64,000 nt of DNA from Conus ventricosus. Lineage: Eukaryota > Mollusca > Gastropoda > Neogastropoda > Conidae. Below are positions 1 through 9,785 of the stretch, piece after piece. The notes beneath the pieces were generated by a model. It did no database searches, had not been told where the DNA came from, and saw only the letters and a program-made list of their open reading frames with translations. Made by a program: the position numbers and the translations under genes. Where the stretch lies: assembly GCA_018398815.1 (NCBI GenBank), contig CM031628.1, positions 13,750,650 to 13,814,649 on the forward strand, read 5' to 3'. Position 1 is the stretch's first letter, and the number at the start of each line of letters is the position of its first letter.

Positions 1-458
1 AGAATAGGCCGGCTAACAAAAACAACAAACCAAACAAAACACGAACTGATGCTTACCAGCTACCCGTGGTGACCCGAAGAGGCGGGTCAAACGACTCTCT
101 CTGCCCTCTGTCCAGTCGAGAGGACAGAAGCGCAGATGCGGAAAAAGAAGAAGTGATGTCCCTCTCCTACAGGCCGACTGTAGGGATGAAGGTACCGACC
201 GTACCTTCGACGAAGTGGTGTAGAACCAAAAACAGAGCAGGCGCTCTCAGAGACATCTCCCGCTCGAGTGAAGAGCTAACCTCCCTCAGCGATGGCGGCC
301 AACATGCATGCTACGTCACAGAGTGAGCATACTTCAAACTAAAAGAAATGAAGCACGTGCGACAGGTAAAAAGACAGGCGAGAGGCTGATAGACAGCCAG
401 TACAAGAAAAGATACCACCACCCGTGAACCTGCAGGATGAATGCACGGGCAGTGGAAT
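1..458 (-). other. Unassigned edge sequence with a possible minus-strand exon
   Basis: The first ~330 bases are richer in G+C and CpG than what follows. Read on the minus strand, the block ends near position 58 at CTG|GTAAGC, a good match to a splice donor, so it could be the end of a 5' exon whose gene runs off the left edge. No minus-strand reading frame is long or recognisable. The plus-strand frame at 66-326 (86 codons) has no features I recognise. This is inference from one donor-like site and base composition. Confidence 0.2.
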
Positions 459-478
459 TAGAGAGAGAGAGAGAGAGA
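459..478. repeat. (GA)n microsatellite
   Basis: Ten GA dinucleotides in a row are seen directly. Confidence 0.9.
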
Positions 479-807
479 AAGTAAACCTAACCTGAACTAA
501 ACCACACCAAAGGTGCAACCACACCACAAGCCACATTAAGGGACAGATATACGACAACAACGACGACAATAAACAAATGAATAATTCCGCCACCCCAGTT
601 GGGTCAAACGTCGTAGGCCTCGTCACAAACTCGTGACAACTGTAAAGCCTACATAAACTATCAGTAGTGGGTGAACGGTCAGAATTGATCTGCAGTAAAG
701 ACTGAACTGAAACATTAAACATTAGATACTTTCTCTTTGAACCCGAATTGAGTTGTTTTTTTTTTTTTAAGGTGCATAGAGCAATTGCACAGATTTGATG
801 AATCTGC
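479..807. other. Unassigned sequence
   Basis: I see no coding, RNA or transposon signal. The minus-strand open frame at 339-722 runs through the GA repeat and has no recognisable domain. Confidence 0.5.
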
Positions 808-865
808 TTAGAGAGAGAGAGGAGAGAGGAGAGAGAGAGAGAGAGAGAGAGAGTGTGTGTGTGTG
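808..865. repeat. (GA)n-(GT)n compound microsatellite
   Basis: An imperfect GA/GGA run passes into GTGTGTGTGTG. Confidence 0.9.
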
Positions 866-1485
866 GAAAGCAACATTAAGACAAACAGTGGCCTTTCGCA
901 ATAGATAAACCTGAATGTCAGTAATGGGAGATCATGTGGGTTTTCATCACCCAGTCAAACTCATGCTGGTTATTTTACCCCAACTTGATTTTTGAGTCCT
1001 TCCACCTGCTGGACCGTGCCCAGGCAATGTTCAGGCTTTTTCCACTTCCTTAGGTCTCCTGTCTGAACATACCATCATCTCTCTTAAATGGGAAACTGTT
1101 CATAGTGGTGTGCTTGCAGTGCCATGCTTGTGGAGTGGATTGTGACACAGTGCATGATTTTAGACCTGTTTACTTCCCGTTTTCGCCGGGAGATTCTCCC
1201 CGTTTTTCGTAGGTCACATCCCGGTCTCCCGGTCATAGCATCGATCTCCCGATGTCCGATTTGGTTTTCTCCCGGTTTGCGCCGTCTACGCACTCGGCAG
1301 TTTGAAACAAGGCACTTTCGAAAGAAACCCCGAGGTCCGCTCGCGCTAAAGCCACTAGGCCTAGGCCTAAGCGACGCATTAGATAGGTTAGCATCACGCC
1401 GGCAGCACACATGCTGCCTAGCGTACAGTACAAAGATGCTTGTCACTCTTTAGTGCGAAAGGCGCGAAAAGTATCTGCATTCAAG
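866..1485. other. Unassigned; possible 5' part of the hAT-like element
   Basis: No ORF is convincing. From ~1165 to ~1300 the sequence has repeated CTCCCGGT/CCCGGTCT words, which may be terminal or subterminal repeats of the transposon remnant that follows. No terminal inverted repeat pair could be fixed by eye. Confidence 0.3.
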
Positions 1486-1886
1486 ATGGCGGCGAAAGAA
1501 GCGAAGCTTCATGAAACGGACAGTGAAGATGACACTACTAGGCGTGAAGATAGCCATGGAAGTGGAAAATCATCGGCGAAAAAGAAGAAATATTTACAAC
1601 GATTAAAAACCATCGTACTCGAAAGATTTTCCCGGGGATTAGTGGCATCACCCAAAGGCGAAGATTTTGCGTTTTGGGCCGAAAGTGCAATGTTCACTTC
1701 GGAATTGGGCACGGCGGACAGCACGACATAAAACGCCACATCCAGACTGAGAACCCACAAGTCGAACGCCTCAAGCAGCGATGGTGGACTGATAACTCAG
1801 TTTTTTTTATGGCCGCTTCACCTGCGGAAGAGGAAAAAAAAAAAACATGCTGGAACTCCAGATCACTCGTTTTGCCAGCAGCCTGA
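1486..1886 (+). pseudogene. hAT-like N-terminal BED/C2H2-type zinc finger fragment
   Basis: The start ATG lies in AAGATGGCGGC, which resembles a YY1 site overlapping an initiation codon. The first ~65 residues are charged and end in a lysine cluster (SAKKKKYLQRLK). The frame is then broken near 1676. The next frame carries CNVHFGIGHGGQHDIKRH: a cysteine pair (CRKC once the shift is allowed for), a GHGG.D..RH segment, and a downstream histidine in another frame. This spacing is typical of BED-like fingers at the N-terminus of hAT-family transposases and ZBED-like proteins. A second indel near 1757 precedes a short Ser-rich tail and stop. No hAT catalytic core follows. This is a zinc-finger-only transposon remnant; the family assignment comes from motif memory. 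Confidence 0.65.
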
Positions 1887-1944
1887 AGCAGTGAGATCCT
1901 TTCAGTCATGTCTGTCCCCCATCTCCACCACCTCCCTCCCACCT

Positions 1945-2140
1945 ACCCCTTCTTCAGAGTGAGATAATAGTAAATACCCAAGTTCTGTATTTTCTTCCTA
2001 TCCCCACCCCCTACTTCAAAGTGAGATGACATTCTGATTCAAGGACTGTGGTTTTTCCTCCTAACCCCCACCCCCCTACTTCAAAGTGAGATGGCATTCA
2101 AGCACTGTGGTTTTTCCTCCTATCCCCACCTCCTACACCA
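1945..2140. repeat. Degenerate ~65-bp tandem repeat, three copies
   Basis: Three successive blocks share CTTCAAAGTGAGATG, then TTTTTCCTCCTATCCCCACC and CCCTAC, with indels between copies. Confidence 0.7.
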
Positions 2141-2659
2141 ATGACCTAAGTTCTGCAAGTATGAGAGTATGGGCTATTTCTTTGGTGAGTTTTTGTTGTT
2201 TTTCTTTCTTTGTTTGCTTTAATAACATTTTAGTTACTTTTTAAAGCTGTTTATATATACTCTCAATTAATTAATGCCTTGAGTTGTTATTGTACTCTTT
2301 GCCTAGGAAAAAAATGACCCGCGTAGAATAACGCCCGCGAAAAAAAAATCTAATGTCTGACATGCAAATCTAATGTCTTGGAGAGGAGTGGGGTACAATC
2401 TTCTGAGCAAGGTGAAATATAGGGGGGTGTAAAAAGGTCCTTTGTTGATGGATTGTTGACATGCAGTGGACAGCCCACCCTTTTGTTTGATGCACCTTTG
2501 TCACCAGTTGTGACAGCGTGAGATCTCATACTACATGGTGTGCACAGCCCAGCTTCATGATTCACAATGGCAACACAGTTGTGTGGGTTCTAGTTCATAG
2601 TGTATTTTCCAAACCTCCTGTCAAAGTAGGAGTCATGTATTGTGGCCGTAGTAAGGGGT
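2141..2659. other. Unassigned sequence
   Basis: T-rich and featureless, apart from an A run near 2338-2348. No credible ORF, RNA or transposon terminus. Confidence 0.5.
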
Positions 2660-2805
2660 ATGTGTGTTCATAGCCTGTATGGACTGTCTATCCCGGAATG
2701 ATACAACTCTGCCAAGTTGTCATGATGAGGGAGAAGTCATAGACACTATGGACTGTCAATCCCTGTGTAGTGATACAACTCTGCAGTTGTACATGTGTGG
2801 GAGTT
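2660..2805. repeat. Local ~75-bp duplication
   Basis: TATGGACTGTC(T/A)ATCCC, followed within ~20 bp by TGATACAACTCTGC and AGTTGT, occurs twice (about 2680 and 2747) with small indels. Confidence 0.6.
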
Positions 2806-2984
2806 CACTGGAAAGTGAGTTGCTGACCCTGGTTCCATCCCTTACCCTCCTCCATCGTTACCCTCCCTCCCCCCCACCACTCACAGCACCTCTTCATTTT
2901 TGGCAGAGTTATGGTTATTGACTATTTCAAAAGTCGTTGCCCTTTCAGTGCTGCAGAGCTCATCTTTCCCATCGAATTCCACTT

Positions 2985-3235
2985 CCCTGTCCGTCCCCAT
3001 GTCTGCTTCTTCCTGCTGTCGCCCCTTGTCTTCTTCCTGCCGTCCCATTTCTTATTCTTCCTGCCGTCCCCATGTCTCTGCTTCTTCCTGCCGTCCCCTG
3101 GCTTTCTTTCTGCCGTCCCATATGTCTCTTCTTCATGCTGTCCCCATGTCTTCTTCTTCCTGCCTGTCCCCATGTCTTTCTTCTGCCGTCCCCCTGTCTT
3201 CTTCCTGCCGTCCCCGTTGTCTGATTCCTTCCTCT
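2985..3235. repeat. Pyrimidine-rich minisatellite, unit ~24-27 bp
   Basis: About ten imperfect units built on CTGCCGTCCCCATGTCTTC are seen. The plus-strand open frames over it (SSSCRPHVS-type repeats) follow from the repeat and are not evidence of a gene. Confidence 0.85.
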
Positions 3236-3857
3236 TTTCCCCCTCTCTGTCTGTGTGTTTTATACCTCCACCCTCCACCCCCATTGCCCCTATGCCACTC
3301 CTCTTCCTTAATTGCCTTTTTGAATTTGTTTTTATTTGTGGTGTGTGTGTTGTGTGAATTTGTTTACTATAATTCAAATTGAGGTGTAATCTATGTATTA
3401 TAATGTGCTTTGGAGTTTGTTTGTGAATAGTAACTATTGTATGTATGTTTTGTATGCCATGATTTATGTTTCTGTATAGTCGGTTTATCAAATGGAAATG
3501 GCATGTAAAAATTGCTCTATATAAATATTGGTTTCAATTGTGTTTTTTGATTAGTTAAGATTGCACCAGTTTATGGGACCAGTCTAACTAAGACAGATAA
3601 GGTGGGATAACCATGTGCCTTTGTGTGAATGAATGCGTTGTAAGGCCTAATGCACTTTTGTTGTTGGATCAGATGCTTTTCTTGTGTGTCATGAGGTATT
3701 GTACTGGCACATGGAAAAATTGTCATGCACTAATTCAGGGTGTTCAGTGGTTGAAGTACTGTTCATATCTGTCTTGTTCCTTGTCATGTCATGTCAAGTG
3801 CCATTGTTATGAGTGCAATTGAACTGGATGATGGTCCCTTTCGATTATGTCCTCATA
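3236..3857. other. Unassigned sequence
   Basis: A T/G-rich stretch with several short chance ORFs and no recognisable domain. AATAAA-like words occur, but no transcript end can be argued. Confidence 0.5.
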
Positions 3858-3952
3858 GTGTGTGTGTGTGCTGTGTGGCGTGGCGCGTGTGATATGTATG
3901 TGCGCGCGCGTTGTGTGTTGTGTGTGTGTTGTGTGTGAGTGTGTGTGCTCGT
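3858..3952. repeat. (GT)n/(GTGC)n low-complexity run
   Basis: Interrupted TG repeats with several GCGCGCG interruptions. Confidence 0.85.
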
Positions 3953-5329
3953 TGCAGGCTTCTCGTTGGAATGTTCAGATCCTATCTGCTCTCAGCGGGA
4001 AAAATGGCCCACCAATTTTTTTTTCTTTGTTTGTGGTCGCTGCAGAAAACAAAAAAACATCGGTTGGACAAATAAATGTATGCTTGGAAAGGAGCAGACA
4101 AGATTGTTTGCACAATAGTATGTGTTGTCGATATGTGGGAAACAGGATCTGTGTTGACTGTGGTCCACCCCCCCACTCACCTCTCCATTGCTCTACTGTG
4201 GTACGAGCAGAACAGAAAGAGGGTTTGCTCAATATTGGACGGTTGTGAACTGTGGGGAAAGGAGGGCTGTGTTGATGTGGTCACACCCCTCTCCCTCTCT
4301 CTTCATCTATGGTTTTTCAACACTTTGATGATGTAACTGACCCAGTCCACCTTCCTCAATCCCTGCTTTTACCAAAATTTCTGCCTTTCTTGCTTTGCTT
4401 AAATTCCTGGGCTTCAATGTTTGCTGTTGATAAACACAGCATTCTGCAAGATGCAATGTAGAATGAATTGGACACAGTAGGAAAAAGTGAGTAGTTTTGG
4501 GGTGAAAGACGAGAGAGGTCTGTTCACAATGGCCTTTGTTGTTAGGGGCATAGGTTTTCTAGAAGACTTAGAGCAATGTTGTGTGTGCATGTGCTTGTAC
4601 GCACTTATGTGTGTTGTAGTAAACAAACATGATGATTTTGTTTTTATGATATTGATTCTCGTCTGCAATTTTTTTTTCAGATGACTTGTGCAACATGAAT
4701 CTTGTTTTGTCTGCAATATTTGTGGTATCATTTTTATTTATTAGGAGTTGTATTTGGTTTTTGTGGTTTGCTTTGTTATCATTTCATGTCTTTTAAAACC
4801 AAAATGAAATTTGTGTACTTTGTGTTTGTTGTTGTTGGTTGTGCATGGAACTGTATGGTTGAATGTTGATTATACACACTTTAATAAAAATTTTTGTTAT
4901 TTGTTTCAGTAAATTCAATCACCAATGTACTCATTTCTCTTCCTTTCTCTCTGTCTTGTCCCTGGCGGTCTGTCCGTCTGTATTCTGTCTCTCACTGTCA
5001 TTGTCACTCGGTCTTCACAATGTTCAACCTTTACATGCTCAGTCAGTCACATACACACATGTACATGCTGTCTATGCAATCACAAGTTGTTGCTTTAATA
5101 GATGTGATGATTCTATGTTGATTTATCTGTTGTTATAGGACAGTTTGGGATGTTGATTTGGACTCTGAAGGTTTGTCTAAGTTGAACAAAAAGATGAACT
5201 TGTTTTCTTTTGTTGCTGGGGTTGTAGTTGCAGGATGTGGATGGGACATTTTGAACAGGAAATTGTGATTGCGTTTGAAAATAAATTCTCTGTAGAAAAT
5301 GCAAACCAAATTATAGAGTCATGAAAATG
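3953..5329. other. Unassigned non-coding sequence
   Basis: Mostly T-rich. Open frames are below 130 codons, lack domains and overlap on both strands. I see no terminal repeats or RNA genes. Confidence 0.5.
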
Positions 5330-5680
5330 GAAATGGAGTCTCACATGTACTGATGCTGGAGGTCACTCATGTACTGGATGCTGGAGTAAGTCACCATGTT
5401 ATGTGCCGGGTCTGATTACTTGAAAGGGGACGGGAGCACAGAATATGAGTAACACCATGTACTGTTGCTGGACAGAAGTCATGAAATGGATAATGGAGCA
5501 CAGAATGGAGTCACACATGTACTGATGATGGAGTGAGTAACACATGTACTGATGCATGAAATGGGAATGGAGCGCAGAATGGAAGTCACACTTGTACTGA
5601 TGCTGGGTCACACATGTTATGATGCTGGGTACTGTATGAAAAGGAATGGAGCCAGAATGGAGTCACAACATGTAATGAAG
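5330..5680. repeat. Degenerate minisatellite, family A, copy 1
   Basis: Repeated words ATGGAATGGAGCACAGAATG, GAGTCACACATGTACTGATG and CTGGAGTCAC alternate in units of ~30-85 bp with many indels. The same family recurs at 8635-8960. Confidence 0.85.
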
Positions 5681-6412
5681 TGGACAGAGCACTGAGCTGG
5701 GACGTACAGCAAAGGGATCGCAGTGCCGGCCCTTCCCCTTCTTGTGTCACTAGACGGAATTACTGAAAGGGGGGGGGCCCCACAACTAGTGCGTTACGAA
5801 CTTCCGGTGTCGGTCCCGGTACATGGAGTTTGGCAGCCCAAAATTCGTTGAGGTTTAAGCATTCTTTTTCCATCATAATCCAGCGGTTTGTTATATGCAG
5901 TTTATATTAGGACATGTTGTTCTGACTTTGTGTTGTGGAGAATGTAGAGTGCGAACCTATCGACATGTGCAAAGTAATTACCTATACTGTTAACGCGGCC
6001 ACAGTTTTTTACTCGGGTACAAGAGTGTTGTAAACAAAACCATGCATGTGCTCGAAGAGATACGCTAGTCCAGTGTTGTAGTTTTTTGTGCTCCGCGCAG
6101 GCTTGAGTCTTTATGTCTCCCTTCGTGGTATGCATTGAATGTACAGTGGTTGCTATATCTTTCAGTACTATCTTGTAGATTATTTATATGTTATTTGTTG
6201 TGAAGATTCAGTCTTCGTTTTTTGGTTTTATATGCGGGTATGCTGGTTCATTTGAAGGAAAAAGAAGCGCTGCTGTTGAACACCTGCTCAGCTGTTGCAA
6301 TGGCAGAGAATACGAAAAACCGATACCCTGTCCATGATTCTTCAAAAAATAGGCAGCGATCCCCACAGCTATGTTGGTTTAAGTTTATTCTTACTAACTC
6401 TCTTATATCACT
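5681..6412. other. Unassigned sequence, GC-richer at its left end
   Basis: 5700-5860 is GC-rich, with a run of G and the word CTTCCGG (an ETS-type core on the minus strand). It sits directly beside the family A minisatellite, as a similar CCGGAAG word does near 8531. No coding signal. Confidence 0.4.
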
Positions 6413-6870
6413 CGCTCTCTCTCTCTATCTCTCTCTCTCTCCTCTCATCTCTGCTCTCTACTCTCTCTCTCTCTCTCTAGGTGTGTGTTGTTGGGTTTTT
6501 GGGGTGTGGGGGTGGGGGGGGGGTGGTTAGGGTTTGACAGTGTGAGGGTGGTGTGTGTGTGTGGGGAGTGTGTGTTGGTGTGGGGGTGGAGTGGTGCGTG
6601 GGGTGGTGAGGGTGGCGTGTGGTTGGGGGAGTGGGGGTGTGTGTGTGTTGGTGTGTGGGGGTGTGAGGTAGTGGAGGTGGGTGGTGGGGGGGGTGGTGTT
6701 TGTGGTGTGTGTGGTGTGGTGGGGTGTGTGGGAGGTGAGTGGGATGGTGTGGTGGAGGAGGGGTGGTTGGTGTGTGGGTGTGGTGGGTGGTGGGAGGGGG
6801 TGTGATGTGGTAGGTGGTGGTGGAGGAGTGGAGGGGAGGATGGTTTGAGAGAGAGTGAGAGAGAGAGAAG

Positions 6871-6908
<38 letters not shown>
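6413..6908. repeat. Compound simple-repeat block: (CT)n, G/T-rich, (GA)n
   Basis: (CT)n at about 6413-6478, a 350-bp G- and GT-rich tract at 6480-6845, then (GA)n at 6846-6908. The CT and GA ends could pair as an inverted repeat around the G-rich core. Confidence 0.9.
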
Positions 6909-6910
<2 letters not shown>

Positions 6911-7017
6911 AAATGTGTTATGACATGTTTACTGAATTTTAATACTCAACCGTGTGGCAACATCAACAAAGTCAAACACTCAAAATATTACATAGTGGTA
7001 TGCATCACATTATGATG

Positions 7018-7018
<1 letters not shown>
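6909..7018. other. Short unassigned spacer
   Basis: Nothing recognisable. Confidence 0.5.
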
Positions 7019-7050
<32 letters not shown>

Positions 7051-7136
7051 ATCTCTCTCTTCTCTCTTCTCTTCACACACACACACACACCACACACACA
7101 CACACCCCCCCCCCCACCACACACACACACACACAC
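7019..7136. repeat. (CT)n-(CA)n microsatellite
   Basis: CT repeats pass into CA repeats with a C-rich interruption. Confidence 0.95.
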
Positions 7137-7367
7137 AATTCTGAACTTTGAGTTGTTTTTTAACCTTTTCAGATTAAACCAGACTTGTCAGTGAAGTGTG
7201 CAGTGAATGCAAGCAGCTAATGCCTTCCGGATGAGACAAGACAGTCGGAATATTTCTGTATGTAAATACAAAATTATTGTTTTGCATTTATCAAAGCAAG
7301 GGACTTTGGTCATTCTAATACCAAATAAATAAGAATGACTCCTTAAACCCTCTGTGTTTCGTGTGTG

Positions 7368-7369
<2 letters not shown>
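7137..7369. other. Unassigned spacer
   Basis: AT-rich; no feature seen. Confidence 0.5.
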
Positions 7370-7415
<46 letters not shown>

Positions 7416-7712
7416 TATATATATATATTATATTTATATATATAGTTAAAAAGTTAAAAGAGGCATCTTAAAACTATCTACAATATTTGTTTCAAGCGTG
7501 TGCGCTGTCATCAGGATTATATATATAAATATATATATATATTATATATATAATATATATATATATTAAATATATATATATATGTGTGAGTGTGTGTGTG
7601 TGTATGTATGTGTATGTGTGTGTTAGAAGTGGAGAGAGAGTGAAGGTGAGAGTGTTGAGGAGAGAGAGTGAGAGAGATGAGAGATGAGCGAGGAGATGAG
7701 AGAGAGAGTGAT
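7370..7712. repeat. (GT)n, (AT)n and (GA)n microsatellite cluster
   Basis: GTGTGT and (TA)n at 7370-7445, a 75-bp spacer, (TA)n at 7520-7583, GT/GTAT repeats at 7584-7625, then GA-rich repeats to ~7712. Confidence 0.9.
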
Positions 7713-7916
7713 GAGAGGTCTAAAGGCTTTGTAGTCTTCTGATGAATCCTGTGGACGTATGGGTTGACTACATCATGCAAGTTCAAGATGTATAAATGTA
7801 CATCAATTACTATTTGTGTGTATAACAAAAAGACGATGTGTTCTGCCTTTACCGTGACTTCAGAAGATTACCACGCATACTCATAACTTGCACTGGAAAC
7901 ACACACTTAAACTTAC

Positions 7917-7954
7917 CTCTCTCTCCTCTCTCTCTCTCTCTCCTCTCTCTCTCT

Positions 7955-8017
<63 letters not shown>

Positions 8018-8018
8018 A
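7917..8018. repeat. (CT)n-(CA)n microsatellite
   Basis: About 80 bases of CT repeat followed by CACACACA. Confidence 0.95.
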
Positions 8019-8634
8019 ACAGATGGAAACCTGTTTAATTCTATGATAAGCGGCCCTTAGTAAAACTACCAACACTTGGACATCACTGATTTTGGTGCCC
8101 GACTTAATTGTCATTACAGAAACCTATTCGATGAAAATACTGCTATAACTGATCGATATTGAGTCTATGCTCAGGTCTTAACAGTTTTGAAGCATGAATC
8201 CTGAAATGACGGGAGCCAAAATTTGGAGCCCTGTCGGGGTTGAACGATTTATATTGTCTGTTTGATACTGTTGATCAGCTGCATTCTCCACTCATCGTTC
8301 GTACTTTCGCCGGTTAATTTGTGGAATTGTAAGCCCCTTTGTGTTTAGATTTCTGGGGTGGGGACAGCCAACAATGGCACAGTTTGCACCCCCCATATTA
8401 GATGCGATGTGTTTTTGGTACAAGAAATTGGAGAGTGTTCATGCGAAAAAAAAACGAGATTTACACCGTCCGGACACGCAGTGTTCCACACATTGTTTAC
8501 TCGCTAGAAGCTTTTTTTTTTGGGGGGGCCACCGGAAGTTCTTTACGCCATGTTCGGCCGTTGCACGCGAGCTGTACTTCGCGCGGCCCATCTGGCTATT
8601 GTTAGTCCTTTGCTGAACGGTACCCTGGACAGAG
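8019..8634. other. Unassigned; GC-rich 3' part
   Basis: 8030-8340 has no supported feature. 8440-8630 has CpG-rich sequence with CACCGGAAG at ~8530 and directly precedes the second family A minisatellite. Confidence 0.4.
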
Positions 8635-8960
8635 TCCATGAAAATGGAATGGAGCACAGAATGGAGTTACACATGTTCTGATGCTGCTGGAGCACACAGT
8701 ACTGATGCATGTAATGGAATGGAGCGCTGAATGGAGTCACACATGTACTGATGCTGGAGTCCACCACATGTATGATGCTGTTCAGTCATGAAATGGAATG
8801 GAGCGCTGATAGGAAGTCTCACATGCACTGATGATGGAGTCACAAATGTATTGATGCTGTCAGAGTCATGAAATGGAATGGAGCACAGAATGGAGTCCAA
8901 CATGTATGATGCTGGAGTCACACATGTACTGTTGCTGGACAAGAGTCATGTAATGGAATA
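8635..8960. repeat. Degenerate minisatellite, family A, copy 2
   Basis: The same words as at 5330-5680 recur here, again with irregular spacing, so the two blocks are one repeat family at two sites 3 kb apart. Confidence 0.85.
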
Positions 8961-9163
8961 AAGCACAGAATGTGCTTTGTTCTGTCAGTTAGGCAGTGTT
9001 CTGTGGAATGGAATTAGATGTGTGAAGACTTCCTATCATCTGTCATCTGAAGGGGAGTTTGGCTGCCTCGGTGGCAGTTTGACAAAAACAGCCCTACACG
9101 ATGTGGTCTGTCTGTGGTACTGTCTGCCCGTTTTATCTTTCTCATATTTTCGTGAGCGTGCAC

Positions 9164-9166
<3 letters not shown>

Positions 9167-9207
<41 letters not shown>
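9167..9207. repeat. (CA)n microsatellite
   Basis: About 20 CA dinucleotides. Confidence 0.97.
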
Positions 9208-9208
<1 letters not shown>

Positions 9209-9302
9209 TGGGAGAGAGAACAAAACAACAACAACTAAAACAAAACAAACCCTCAAAGAAAACTGACAACAATGCAGGACTGGATTGGTAAAACATCTTA
9301 AA

Positions 9303-9385
9303 TGTGTGTGTGTGGTGTGTGTGCGTACGCGCACGTGTCTGGTGCGTGCGTGTGTGCATGCATGCTTGTGTTGTGTGTGTGTTGA
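9303..9385. repeat. (GT)n-rich tract
   Basis: Interrupted GT repeats with GCGTACGCGC-type interruptions. Confidence 0.85.
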
Positions 9386-9497
9386 CATCAATGTGAAATG
9401 ACATCATTTACGGAAATTTCCTGTTCAGGTAAAATGAGGGCCTTGCTGATAATGTTGCATGCAAGGCGAACCACATGCACTCATGGACCACCAGCCT

Positions 9498-9660
9498 ACA
9501 CACACACAACACACACCAACACACACACACACACACACATCACAGAGAGAGAAGGAGAGAAATTGAGAGAGGTGGGTGAAAACAGTAAAATAAGGGGAGA
9601 GTTAAAAAAGGAGAAGGAAAGGCATGGGGGTGGAGGGGGGGGGGGGAGGGGGGGGAAGAG
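9498..9660. repeat. (CA)n, GA-rich and poly-G tract
   Basis: CA repeats to ~9540, then GAGAGA sequence, then nearly pure G at 9628-9655. Confidence 0.9.
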
Positions 9661-9785
9661 GACGCAGACAGGTACTGAGGCAATGTGAGGACCAAAGGTG
9701 AGAGACCAAAGGAACATTTCAAGTTTTTATACTTATATTTGTGTATGTATGTAATTTATATATGTGTGATGTATATATATATTTT

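Noticed and set aside
8040..8340. LINE endonuclease fragment (ITET-like words)
   Set aside because: Only one short stretch near 8100-8130 resembled the motif and no other block could be found.
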